From a virus, in the IMG/VR virus record IMGVR_UViG_3300036719_002274, positions 97,046-161,045 of that record: a DNA stretch of 64,000 bases; one strand, given 5' to 3'. Position numbers and translations under genes: made by a program. The notes below the pieces were generated by a model that saw nothing but the letters and a program-made list of their open reading frames with translations, made no database searches and was not told the origin of the DNA. Positions 1 through 6,929 of the stretch are shown here, piece after piece (position 1 is the stretch's first letter; each line of letters begins with the position of its first letter).

Positions 1-83
1 AGTCGGAGTTGTTTGATAGTGGTTACGAAGCTGATGAACAGGCAAAGAAAGTTGTTTTCAAGAAGTTTAATGTTAAAGGTTAA
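1..83 (+). CDS. 3' end of an unidentified gene (partial)
   Basis: An open frame enters from the left edge and stops with TAA at 81-83. The visible 26 residues are acidic then basic and end KKFNVKG. It sits 19 nt before the next gene, so both probably belong to one transcript. Too little is present to assign a function. Confidence 0.6.
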   Translation, partial: SELFDSGYEADEQAKKVVFKKFNVKG

Positions 84-102
84 TTAAGAAAGGAATAAAA
101 TT

Positions 103-816
103 ATGAAAGAGTCGAGTACGATTAGTGTGGTAGTTACAAAGGATAATAGCGTTGTGGCACTCTATGGCTATACGCCTGATGAGCAGGGTATCAAGGAAGC
201 TAACGATCGTTACGGAAAACTTAGCACGATTTATCTTGCCAAGTTTGAGTATAACGTTAGTCTCATTAAGTCAATGTACAAAGGTGCTAATGCATCCAAT
301 GTGCGTTATCTACAATCTAAGTATGATGCGAAGCGTTTTGCCAAGATTGTTGATGGTAAGTTTGCAGAGATTAAGGAAGATGGTGTGAATCTTGGTGAAG
401 TGGTCAACGGTCTTATCATCAAGGATATTCCTTATCTTCCTGAGAGTGGTGATTGGAAGGATTGTACCGAAGCGGATTACCAAGGTCTTGTGAAGCCTGT
501 TGAACAGCCTGTGGCAAAGCCTATGGTTTGCAGTATCCACGAGTATATCAAGGATGTTGATGATAACCGTGTTGGTGTGTTCGTTGGTATTGGTGTCTGT
601 GATTCAGGGTTCGATATCGGTTGGAGTAAAGTTAATGTGAACGCAGGTGATGTGTTCGATAAGTATGAAGGATTTAATATCGCTCTTAATCGAGCGCAAG
701 AGTCTAAGCCTTATGAACAGAAGATTGCCGAAGTTCCTGATTCACTTTTGGATTACTACCAGTACTTCCAAGGTCGTTGTCAGCGTTACTTCAAGTGTGA
801 ACAGCTTTTGAAGTAA
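103..816 (+). CDS. hypothetical protein, 237 aa
   Basis: A complete ORF preceded by an AAGGAATAAAA ribosome site. It is soluble, with mixed charge and no signal peptide or membrane segment. I see no catalytic motif. A proline-rich linker near residues 130-140 (PVEQPVAKP) splits it into two likely domains; the second begins MVCSIHEYIK and may be a separate fold. It heads a run of small early-type genes. Function unknown. Confidence 0.85.
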   Translation: MKESSTISVVVTKDNSVVALYGYTPDEQGIKEANDRYGKLSTIYLAKFEYNVSLIKSMYKGANASNVRYLQSKYDAKRFAKIVDGKFAEIKEDGVNLGEVVNGLIIKDIPYLPESGDWKDCTEADYQGLVKPVEQPVAKPMVCSIHEYIKDVDDNRVGVFVGIGVCDSGFDIGWSKVNVNAGDVFDKYEGFNIALNRAQESKPYEQKIAEVPDSLLDYYQYFQGRCQRYFKCEQLLK

Positions 817-832
817 GAAGAAGGATATTAAG

Positions 833-1000
833 ATGCTTGAGATTTTTTACAATTGGTCGTTGATTATGGCGTGGATGATCGCAGTGATTCATGGATTTTG
901 GATTATCTTGCGTTTCATTAGGTCAAAGGATGTACCGTATAACTTTGTACTCTATTGGTTCCTTGTGTCAGTTGCGTGGTTGATTGTGAATCGTGGATAA
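833..1000 (+). CDS. small membrane protein, 55 aa
   Basis: Starts 17 nt after the previous stop with an AAGGATATTAAG ribosome site and ends with TAA at 998-1000. It has two hydrophobic helices, roughly residues 8-27 and 38-53, joined by a short basic loop (RFIRSKD). That hairpin topology is common among small phage inner-membrane proteins. No family recognised. Confidence 0.7.
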   Translation: MLEIFYNWSLIMAWMIAVIHGFWIILRFIRSKDVPYNFVLYWFLVSVAWLIVNRG

Positions 1001-1055
1001 GAAAACCTGAGTATTTCACAGAGTAGTTGACAAATCGATTACTCTGTGAGATACT
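1001..1055 (+). promoter_or_regulatory. sigma70-like promoter with conserved upstream block
   Basis: TTGACA (1027-1032), 17-nt spacer, GATACT (1050-1055). Immediately upstream is a block containing GAGTATTTCACAGAGTAG that recurs nearly unchanged before the promoter at 2022. It drives the small genes from 1106. Confidence 0.75.
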
Positions 1056-1105
1056 TATTAATAGTTGGAAGTAAACAGCAACACATTAACAGGATAGTAA
1101 TAAAG

Positions 1106-1273
1106 ATGAAGAGTTTTCGGGTGTATATTTATAACATTGATGGTGACAAGAATCCAGAGGATATCATTGATACCTACAAGATTTGGGGTATGACGGAGAA
1201 GGAAGTCATGACCAAGCTTAACACAGAGTTGGGTGAGGGTTCAGACGATTGGAGCGTTGAGGAAGTTAAATAA
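1106..1273 (+). CDS. hypothetical protein, 55 aa
   Basis: ATG at 1106 follows AGGATAGTAATAAAG. An earlier GTG in frame lies inside the promoter -10 region, so the ATG is preferred. The product is small and acidic (IDGDKNPEDI, GEGSDDW) and looks like a single alpha/beta domain. First gene after the 1027 promoter. Function unknown. Confidence 0.7.
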   Translation: MKSFRVYIYNIDGDKNPEDIIDTYKIWGMTEKEVMTKLNTELGEGSDDWSVEEVK

Positions 1274-1547
1274 AATTAGGATAAACTTTTGGAATTTGCA
1301 TGGATTTTGGTTCGTATTCTTCATGGCACTCTTTCCACGATTGACAATGTTAGTTACGGGTATTGCATTCATGCCGTATGCAGGATTGTTATATTGGTTT
1401 GGGTGGGTGTTAGCACCTCGATTGACTGTAGCCGTTATTGCTACATTCATGTACTTTCACACTAATCCGATTTTGTGTGTGATTAGTTGGATTTGGGCTT
1501 TGGGTGGAGAATCAACTGAAAAGAAATATGCTTGTAAATGTAAATAG
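1233..1547 (+). CDS. hypothetical multi-pass membrane protein
   Basis: This frame overlaps the previous gene by about 40 nt and stops at 1545-1547. It encodes three to four very hydrophobic segments with aromatic runs (FWFVFFMALF, YWFGWVLA). The start is uncertain: GTG at 1233 gives 104 aa, ATG at 1323 gives 74 aa without the first segment. Codon use resembles its neighbours. Probably a small membrane protein; no family recognised. Confidence 0.55.
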   Translation: MRVQTIGALRKLNKIRINFWNLHGFWFVFFMALFPRLTMLVTGIAFMPYAGLLYWFGWVLAPRLTVAVIATFMYFHTNPILCVISWIWALGGESTEKKYACKCK

Positions 1548-1556
1548 GAGAATATT

Positions 1557-1883
1557 ATGTTAGACCATGAAATTGTTAATTTGACGAATACGATTATGGG
1601 TGTGTTGCGTGAACACGAATCACAAATCACTCACACATCTTCAAAAGATCAAGATGAATTGATGCAAACCTTGGTCAAAGATGGTATTGAATTATTCTTC
1701 AAGAATCAGATTGCAGTGATCTGGACGGTGGAAGATGTTCAGTCCGTGGCAAAAGGTGAAGGCATCGTAATGACCGATGATGAAGCCAATGAGATACTTG
1801 ATCTAATGTTGGGCGATCATGATGCAAATGTTGGATTCAATTGGGATTCAATTCGATATACGGTATTGCATTACAAAGATTGA
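1557..1883 (+). CDS. hypothetical protein with DHDANVGFNWD motif, 108 aa
   Basis: A strong AGGAG site precedes the ATG. It is acidic, soluble and alpha-helical. The C-terminal half reads AIWTVEDVQSV then DHDANVGFNWDSI. From memory, this arrangement (a tryptophan-containing strand, a helix, then a DHDAxxGxNW-like motif) recurs in small uncharacterised phage and plasmid proteins. No biochemical role is known to me. Confidence 0.8.
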   Translation: MLDHEIVNLTNTIMGVLREHESQITHTSSKDQDELMQTLVKDGIELFFKNQIAVIWTVEDVQSVAKGEGIVMTDDEANEILDLMLGDHDANVGFNWDSIRYTVLHYKD

Positions 1884-1921
1884 GAATAAATATTAGTAAC
1901 AGCTAGACGAATGGATTGACA

Positions 1922-1990
1922 AATTAACAAATCAATCGCCAGTAAATCTCCCCTGAAACTGGAAAGCGGGTATTAAGCCTCGCAACCTCC
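1922..1990 (+). other. intergenic stretch with two short stem-loops
   Basis: The 219 nt between 1884 and 2102 hold no convincing ORF. A TTGACA at 1916-1921 has no clear -10 partner. Downstream are two possible hairpins, CCAGT/ACTGG and GCGGG/CCTCGC, followed by the promoter at 2022. This could be a small RNA or an eroded tRNA-type gene. Weak. Confidence 0.25.
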
Positions 1991-1994
1991 TTAT

Positions 1995-2050
1995 AAAAAA
2001 CTTGAGTATTTCATAGAGTAGTTGACAATGGAACGGCTGTAGTGCATACT
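1995..2050 (+). promoter_or_regulatory. sigma70-like promoter with conserved upstream block
   Basis: TTGACA (2022-2027), 17-nt spacer, CATACT (2045-2050), with the same upstream GAGTATTTCATAGAGTAG block as at 1001-1026. It precedes the cysteine-rich gene at 2103 and the tRNA cluster. Confidence 0.75.
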
Positions 2051-2102
2051 TATTAACAGTTGAACGTCATTAGTAACAAATCAAAACGAAAGTGTGAAGA
2101 TT

Positions 2103-2357
2103 ATGTGCGAAGTTAAAACATGTTTGGAATGCAAGAAACTCATCCCCTGTCACAAGAAGGCTGAGAAGCGTGAAATGGTTATTTGTGCGGATTTCATTGA
2201 CATGTATCCTGATGATGATGGTACTCTCACGATGGAAGAGATTCAGGCACTCAATGCCAGTATTCCAGAGGATGTTATTGAACCTGATTATACGGGATGT
2301 GAAGATGATCCTAATGATGTTAATCCTTGTGAGGGTTGTACCCTTTGTGGAGAATAA
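2103..2357 (+). CDS. small cysteine-rich protein, 84 aa
   Basis: ATG at 2103 is preferred over an in-frame GTG at 2094; a purine-rich stretch (AACGAAAGTGTGAAG) precedes it. Cysteines are paired at both ends, TCLECKK near the N-terminus and CEGCTLCGE at the C-terminus, so the termini may jointly bind zinc. The middle is very acidic (YPDDDGTLTMEE) and resembles part of an EF-hand loop but lacks the first ligand. Function unknown. Confidence 0.65.
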   Translation: MCEVKTCLECKKLIPCHKKAEKREMVICADFIDMYPDDDGTLTMEEIQALNASIPEDVIEPDYTGCEDDPNDVNPCEGCTLCGE

Positions 2358-2374
2358 ATAAAATTTAATGTAAT

Positions 2375-2449
2375 GCTCCTAAAACTTTTATGGTGAAGTA
2401 CCAGACTTTTAATCTGGTTAATTCAGTTCAAGTCTGAATAGGAGTACCA
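2375..2449 (+). tRNA. tRNA-Lys(UUU)
   Basis: Full cloverleaf: acceptor 2375-2381/2439-2445 (first pair G-U), D stem ACTT/AAGT, anticodon stem CCAGA/TCTGG with loop CTTTTAA (anticodon TTT at 2408-2410), T stem TTCAG/CTGAA with loop TTCAAGT, discriminator A and encoded CCA. It suits an AT-rich genome that uses AAA heavily. Confidence 0.93.
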
Positions 2450-2470
2450 AAACAATCCAAGAATCCCCAA

Positions 2471-2547
2471 GAGTAACGTGGTAGGGATAAACGAAGCAAC
2501 ACATTCATAGGCTCATTAGTGTTGTTGTGAATGAGACAGGGTTACTC
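2471..2547 (+). ncRNA. candidate structured RNA between tRNA-Lys and next gene
   Basis: A closing 7-bp helix GAGTAAC (2471-2477)/GTTACTC (2541-2547) encloses alternative inner helices CAACAC/GTGTTG and CTCATT/AATGAG. There is no ORF. It could be a leader element for the gene at 2565 or a processed small RNA of the tRNA operon. Identity unknown. Confidence 0.4.
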
Positions 2548-2564
2548 ACACTTTAAGGAATGTT

Positions 2565-2738
2565 ATGAATCGAGAAGAATTTATTAAACAGTTTGTGCTA
2601 AACTATACCGCTATTAAGTTCGCTAACACCAATATTGGGACTCAAAGTTATGTAGATACTAAACGAGCAATTGAGAATGCTACATTTCTCGCTAAATCTC
2701 TCGCATATCGAGTATGGGATGAACTACATAAGGATTAA
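2565..2738 (+). CDS. hypothetical protein, 57 aa
   Basis: ATG at 2565 follows AAGGAATGTT; stop TAA at 2736-2738. The product is a small helical, mildly basic protein with no cysteines or membrane segment. It lies between the tRNA-Lys/structured RNA and another small gene. No family recognised. Confidence 0.65.
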   Translation: MNREEFIKQFVLNYTAIKFANTNIGTQSYVDTKRAIENATFLAKSLAYRVWDELHKD

Positions 2739-2745
2739 ATTTAAT

Positions 2746-2994
2746 ATGAAATATGTTATCGGTGATGATCTTTTTGCAGTAATTTTTAATGAAGCTATTT
2801 CACATGACAAGGTTCGTTGTGGTATGCGTATCACGAGTGCAGGGTTCTGTAGCATAGACCATAGCGGAGAAGATAGGTGTTTTGAAGATGATGTTATTGT
2901 GAAGGTTTGGGGAAAATCGGTCAGTCTAGGACTCGATTCACTTCCTGATGATGCAGAAATTATAAAGCAAACACTCAGTTTTAAAGGATTTTAA
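2746..2994 (+). CDS. hypothetical protein, 82 aa
   Basis: ATG at 2746 begins MKYVIGDDLF. It is a small, apparently beta-rich protein with three scattered cysteines and an acidic stretch (HSGEDRCFEDDV). The stop is only 3 nt before the tRNA-Leu gene, so it is co-transcribed with the tRNAs. Function unknown. Confidence 0.75.
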   Translation: MKYVIGDDLFAVIFNEAISHDKVRCGMRITSAGFCSIDHSGEDRCFEDDVIVKVWGKSVSLGLDSLPDDAEIIKQTLSFKGF

Positions 2995-2997
2995 TTT

Positions 2998-3080
2998 GGC
3001 TACGTGGTGGAATTGGCATACACAAGGGACTTAAAATCCCTCGCTTCGGCATAAGGGTTCGACTCCCTTCGTAGCCACCA
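2998..3080 (+). tRNA. tRNA-Leu(UAA)
   Basis: Class II tRNA. Acceptor GGCTACG/CGTAGCC, D arm with GG in the loop, anticodon stem AGGGA/TCCCT with loop CTTAAAA (anticodon TAA), long variable arm around CGCTTCGGCATA, T stem AAGGG/CCCTT with loop TTCGACT, discriminator A and encoded CCA. The long variable arm and anticodon agree on leucine. Confidence 0.93.
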
Positions 3081-3086
3081 ATTTAT

Positions 3087-3206
3087 GGGAACGACCTATA
3101 TGATAGATATGTTTAGTACTGGACATATTAATTCTATAATGGTAGATAGGTGAAAAGGGGTAGATATACCCAATATGTGGAAGTTCGACTCTTCCCGTTC
3201 CTGCCA
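3087..3206 (+). ncRNA. 120-nt tRNA-like RNA with expanded core
   Basis: Both ends are perfect tRNA: acceptor GGGAACG (3087-3093)/CGTTCCT (3196-3202), discriminator G, encoded CCA, and a T arm GGAAG-TTCGACT-CTTCC (3179-3195). The 85 nt between do not fold into a standard D plus anticodon arm. Instead CCTAT/ATAGG (3095-3099/3146-3150) encloses an ATATGT/ACATAT hairpin, followed by GGGTA/TACCC. No anticodon can be assigned. It may be a tRNA with an insertion, a decayed tRNA, or a tRNA mimic. Confidence 0.6.
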
Positions 3207-3241
3207 ACTTGAAAAGAAAACTTGAGCATTTTAAAACAATA

Positions 3242-3270
3242 TTGACAATTTAATCAGAAAGGTGTAAAGT
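3242..3270 (+). promoter_or_regulatory. promoter placing the start codon at +1
   Basis: TTGACA (3242-3247), 17-nt spacer, TAAAGT (3265-3270). The ATG at 3278 is 7 nt after the -10 box, so the transcript should begin at or next to the start codon. A GAAAACTTGAGCATTTT block upstream resembles those before the 1027 and 2022 promoters. Confidence 0.75.
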
Positions 3271-3277
3271 ATTAATT

Positions 3278-3451
3278 ATGACTATACAAGATGCTAAAGA
3301 GGTGCGTATCGGTGAATCGGTGTTGGTGAATGGTTGTTTGTCAACTGTGCTAAACACTATGCCATTGTCGGCAGATAAGGTGTTATTTGAAGTATGTAAT
3401 AAATATGATGGTGTTATCGATGTAACCCATCAAGAGATTGAATTGTTTTAA
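3278..3451 (+). CDS. hypothetical protein, 57 aa
   Basis: ATG at 3278 lies directly after the promoter with no room for a ribosome site; stop TAA at 3449-3451. It is a small, probably all-beta protein (VRIGESVLVNG, VLFEVCNKYDG). The short beta-rich sequence resembles an SH3-like or OB-like fragment, but no family is clear. Confidence 0.65.
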   Translation: MTIQDAKEVRIGESVLVNGCLSTVLNTMPLSADKVLFEVCNKYDGVIDVTHQEIELF

Positions 3452-3476
3452 GGATAAATTGTGATGTAACAAGTAA

Positions 3477-3662
3477 ATGAAAGCCAAACCAATACCAAAA
3501 GTTTGTAAGTTTTGTGAAGTAGTGCCTGAATTGAAACGAGCGTCTAACCAGTTCAGGTATGAATGTCCTAAGTGCTTCTTATGCACACCTTTATATAAGA
3601 ATAAGGTGAGGGCTAGAGGATATTGGAATAAATTTAATAAGAACTTGAAGAGTGAATTATGA
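3477..3662 (+). CDS. Lar-like zinc-ribbon protein, 61 aa
   Basis: Two CxxC knuckles (CKFCEVVPEL and CPKCFLCTP) are followed by a conserved-looking RARGYWNKF tail. That layout (CxFC...PEL, CPxC, then A/GxxWN) matches the small zinc ribbons annotated as Lar-like restriction-alleviation proteins in many phages. Whether it protects from restriction cannot be told. The stop overlaps the next start by 4 nt (ATGA). Confidence 0.75.
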   Translation: MKAKPIPKVCKFCEVVPELKRASNQFRYECPKCFLCTPLYKNKVRARGYWNKFNKNLKSEL

Positions 3663-3892
3663 AAAAAATTAAAGTAACTGGTTATGTGATTGAGACACCA
3701 GACGGTGATACACTCGATTCAACGTTTGATAATGATCCTACTGAATGTATCGGCAGATTTATGTATAAGTTTAATATCTTCACTAAACTTAATGAAGATG
3801 ATCCATATCTTGATTATATTTGTTGGAATGATTTGTATGAAGATGGGTATCGAGTTGTGCCAGTAACTTTGACAGGAGTTGTAAGCAAATGA
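3659..3892 (+). CDS. hypothetical protein, 77 aa
   Basis: Translationally coupled to the zinc ribbon upstream (ATGA overlap) and to the gene downstream. It is an acidic small protein starting with a basic beta strand (MKKIKVTGYVIETPDGD) with aromatic-rich acidic segments near its middle. No motif recognised. Confidence 0.75.
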   Translation: MKKIKVTGYVIETPDGDTLDSTFDNDPTECIGRFMYKFNIFTKLNEDDPYLDYICWNDLYEDGYRVVPVTLTGVVSK

Positions 3893-4152
3893 GTATGCAC
3901 ATTAACGGTATGCCAATTGAAGTCTTTCGTCAGCAGATTCGTTTCAGCAAGGCGAAGAACATCACAGGTGATGCAGACCTTATCATTGGTGCATCACAGC
4001 CCCTTGACGATCAGATTAAATTTAATGTGAACCCTGTAACTGGTACAATTGAGGTCTTGACAAGTGAAGTGCCTTCTGTTAGTGTTGTACCGATGGTTGA
4101 AGAAGTAAAAGAAATAGTAAATAAAGGAGAAAAAGATGAGCAAAACGTTTAA
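3889..4152 (+). CDS. hypothetical protein, 87 aa
   Basis: Starts within the stop of the preceding gene. The N-terminal half is mixed alpha/beta; the C-terminal 25 residues are valine/glutamate-rich (VVPMVEEVKEIVNKGEK) and probably helical or disordered. The ribosome site of the next gene (AAAGGAG) lies inside its 3' end. Function unknown. Confidence 0.75.
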   Translation: MSMHINGMPIEVFRQQIRFSKAKNITGDADLIIGASQPLDDQIKFNVNPVTGTIEVLTSEVPSVSVVPMVEEVKEIVNKGEKDEQNV

Positions 4153-4330
4153 AACTAAGAATGACCCTTCTTTCCGTATTCCTACTGTTGTGATTGAAGT
4201 TCGTGGTGGAGTTCCTAATATTGTAAGGAAAGATAAATGTATCTCGTTGGTAATCAAGGACATGGATTGTGGTGATGATAATGAGAAACTTGGTAAAGAT
4301 ATCGTATCTCTTTCATATGAGAAAGTTTAA
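4136..4330 (+). CDS. hypothetical protein, 64 aa
   Basis: ATG overlaps the end of the previous gene by 17 nt and has an AAAGGAG site. It is a small basic-then-acidic beta-rich protein (VVIEVRGGVPNIV; MDCGDDNEKLGKD). No recognised family. Confidence 0.75.
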   Translation: MSKTFKTKNDPSFRIPTVVIEVRGGVPNIVRKDKCISLVIKDMDCGDDNEKLGKDIVSLSYEKV

Positions 4331-4339
4331 GAGTACAAT

Positions 4340-4603
4340 ATGTTCCTATTAATTCTAGTTATAGGTGTACTAACTGTATCACAGTATTACATGTGGGGTA
4401 AGATTCTTCGTTATGAAGGCGAAATGCGTATCATGAAGGAAGTTACCTTAAAGTTTATCAAGCGTTATTACAATCAAGATAGTGAATTGTATAAACGTGC
4501 TGACCAGATTGAGCGTACAAAGTGGAGTCCTGATATCATTGAAAACCACATGGCAGAAGGTAATCCACCCGCTGAAACATTGCTTCCTTTCGTAGGGCGA
4601 TAA
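4340..4603 (+). CDS. membrane-anchored protein, 87 aa
   Basis: Residues 1-20 form one uncleaved hydrophobic helix (MFLLILVIGVLTV), followed by a charged helical domain rich in Lys, Arg and Glu. It is likely a type II or N-anchored inner-membrane protein with a cytoplasmic or periplasmic helix bundle. Last gene before the rIIA-region promoter. Function unknown. Confidence 0.7.
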   Translation: MFLLILVIGVLTVSQYYMWGKILRYEGEMRIMKEVTLKFIKRYYNQDSELYKRADQIERTKWSPDIIENHMAEGNPPAETLLPFVGR

Positions 4604-4658
4604 GAAAACATTAAAATTTCACGCAGTAGTTGACAAGTCACAGGGGATAGTTCATACT
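4604..4658 (+). promoter_or_regulatory. promoter of the rIIA/rIIB-like operon
   Basis: TTGACA (4630-4635), 17-nt spacer, CATACT (4653-4658). The upstream GAAAACATTAAAATTTCACGC is a diverged copy of the block before 1027 and 2022. A 52-nt leader separates it from the ATG at 4711. Confidence 0.75.
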
Positions 4659-4710
4659 TATTGAAGTTGAGTGCATAAGGCATCAAACGTAAAACAAGGT
4701 GAGATTAGTT

Positions 4711-6882
4711 ATGATTCAAAATGAGATTAGAAATGTGATCGAGCGTTCAGATAGTTTTCCAGAAAAGACTTTCCAAATTGAGGCATCAGCAAAAGCTTTT
4801 CGTATTCTGTTTGATGGTTTGTACTCTGACAAGCCCACTGCAATCATGCGTGAATTGGGTTGTAATGCCTATGATGCACATGTCACGGCAGGTAAGGCAG
4901 ACTTTAAGTTTGATGTACATCTTCCTAGTACACTTGAACCATTTTTCATGCTCCGTGACTATGGTATCGGGTTGGCACATGAAGACATTGTGACTATCTA
5001 CACGATCTTGTTCAAATCCACCAAGACTAATTCCAATGACCAAGTTGGATGCCTTGGATTGGGTTCTAAGTCTCCTTTCTCGTACACTGATAACTTCACT
5101 GTTATCTCGTATTTCAATGGTGTCAAGACGGTGTATAACATGTTCTTGAATGAGAATGATATCCCTGCTTACGCAACTTTGTTGACTGAGGAAACCACTG
5201 AACACAATGGACTTGAAATAAGTTTCTCTGTGAAACAGCAGGATATCTATACATTTTATTCCAAAGCACGAAGTACCTATACCTACTTCAAGACGAAACC
5301 CAATTTCATTGGACGTACCTGCGACATTCCCGAAGTGACCTACATTCAGAAACGTGATGGTAAGTGGGGTTTGCGTGATGCTGATAGTTGGGGTAATGCC
5401 AATGCAGTTATGGGTAATGTTGCTTATAGCATGGGTGGAGCCGACTTTGATACGCTTACGACAGAAGAAAAGGCTATCTTGAAGTTGAATATCGATATCT
5501 TTTTCAATATCGGTGAATTGGATGTTGCCGCTAGTCGTGAAAAACTTTCATACAACACACAAACCAAGAAAAACATTAAGGATAAACTAACTCTTATTGT
5601 TAAAGAGTTGGCAGAAGAACTTAATAATGAGATTGCCAACTGCAAAAGTCTTTGGGATGCTAAGATTTTGTTGCATGAATTGACCAGTGGTTCCATGAAA
5701 GTTTTCCGTAATATTGTGGAAAATATTTCCGTCACATTCAATGGTGAACCTGTCGGTAAAGAGGAAATTTGTTTCGGTGAGACAGATTATCATTCATTCA
5801 ATGTTACTTCACATCTTTTCACGAAAACTAGACGTTCTAATCGTGATCGTTATGGCTTCAATACGCTTCATTATCTTGTTGCTACAAAGTCACAGAAATT
5901 CTTTGCAGGTGATACCACAAAGAATGTTAAAGCACGTATTACCAAGTACATACAGGAACAGAAAGCTTTGGGTGTGGAAAAGGTTATCGTAAATCTTATT
6001 CACTCTGCTCACCCTGATTTACTTAACGAAGCTGTTAAAGCGTTCAAAGTTAAAATTGGTATGGCAGATGATGTTGTGATTACGCCTGTCAGTGAGTTAC
6101 CTTTTGATAAGGTTGTGCGTTGCTCTAGTCAGTCTAGCGGTGGTGGTGTGTATAACTATAAGAATACCAAGAAGATTTTCAAGTATGTTGGTGGTGGTTA
6201 TAGCGATGGTGACAATTGGGAAGTGGCTGAACCAGAGTTAGATGATGGTGGTGTCTATGTTATCATTAACCGATATCGCATTGACGGTGAGAAGGCACAA
6301 AGCTACCTTGACGAATATGTAAATTTATTCGAAAAGATTAGTGATGAACCTGTCACGATCTATGGTATCAAGTCGAATGAGTATTCAGCTACTTTTGCAC
6401 CTTTGACCAATTGGGTTCCGTTGAAGACCTATACGGAAACTTTGGTTAAGGATTATATCAAAGACAATGAACTTGAAGAGATTGTGAATATCAGTAAGGC
6501 GTATAATAGTGATTCCGTGAAGTGTACGACTGATTTGAATGGTTATCACAATCAAACTGCTCAAAACCGAACATACTTCGAAACTTACATTGATTCACTT
6601 AAAAATCTTGTAAAGTATAAAGATAATATCGAAACGATTCTTGAACTTTTTACGAATAAAGAAATTATTCCTTTCTTGACACCGTATGTAACGCTTGACA
6701 TTGATAAGATTGGTAAGTATCGTGAAACGTTCAAAAGTATGTTTGAAAGTATCGAGATGGATTTCCCAATGATTCGTTTTGCGGATAACTTCAATGCCAA
6801 TGGTTTACAGATTGTGAAAGACTATATTGAAATAATGATTAAAAATTCAGGAATGCTTATTGACAATCCTGCGGTAGCGTGA
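4711..6882 (+). CDS. rIIA: rIIA-like GHKL ATPase-domain protein, 723 aa
   Basis: The N-terminal region has the GHKL (Hsp90/histidine kinase/MutL) ATP-binding signature: N-box MRELGCNAYDAH, then RDYGIGLAHEDI (DxGxG) and GCLGLGSKSPFSY (GxG lid). That order and the size match phage T4 rIIA and its relatives, membrane-associated proteins affecting lysis timing and superinfection or Rex-type exclusion. The downstream neighbour is rIIB-like, which supports the call. ATG 4711 is chosen over GTG 4699 because AAGGTGAG lies at correct spacing. The C-terminal two thirds have no recognisable domain. Confidence 0.85.
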   Translation: MIQNEIRNVIERSDSFPEKTFQIEASAKAFRILFDGLYSDKPTAIMRELGCNAYDAHVTAGKADFKFDVHLPSTLEPFFMLRDYGIGLAHEDIVTIYTILFKSTKTNSNDQVGCLGLGSKSPFSYTDNFTVISYFNGVKTVYNMFLNENDIPAYATLLTEETTEHNGLEISFSVKQQDIYTFYSKARSTYTYFKTKPNFIGRTCDIPEVTYIQKRDGKWGLRDADSWGNANAVMGNVAYSMGGADFDTLTTEEKAILKLNIDIFFNIGELDVAASREKLSYNTQTKKNIKDKLTLIVKELAEELNNEIANCKSLWDAKILLHELTSGSMKVFRNIVENISVTFNGEPVGKEEICFGETDYHSFNVTSHLFTKTRRSNRDRYGFNTLHYLVATKSQKFFAGDTTKNVKARITKYIQEQKALGVEKVIVNLIHSAHPDLLNEAVKAFKVKIGMADDVVITPVSELPFDKVVRCSSQSSGGGVYNYKNTKKIFKYVGGGYSDGDNWEVAEPELDDGGVYVIINRYRIDGEKAQSYLDEYVNLFEKISDEPVTIYGIKSNEYSATFAPLTNWVPLKTYTETLVKDYIKDNELEEIVNISKAYNSDSVKCTTDLNGYHNQTAQNRTYFETYIDSLKNLVKYKDNIETILELFTNKEIIPFLTPYVTLDIDKIGKYRETFKSMFESIEMDFPMIRFADNFNANGLQIVKDYIEIMIKNSGMLIDNPAVA

Positions 6883-6929
6883 TAAAGTATTAGTAACGAG
6901 TGAGACAATAATAACAAAGGAGAATGAAA

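Noticed and set aside
2190-2235. EF-hand calcium loop in the cysteine-rich protein
   Set aside because: The first Asp of the DxDxDG loop is missing (YPDDDG), so it is at most a resemblance.
4786-5205. Antisense ORF of 139 aa opposite the rIIA-like gene
   Set aside because: No ribosome site, cysteine-rich odd composition, and it mirrors codon structure of the clear rIIA-like frame.
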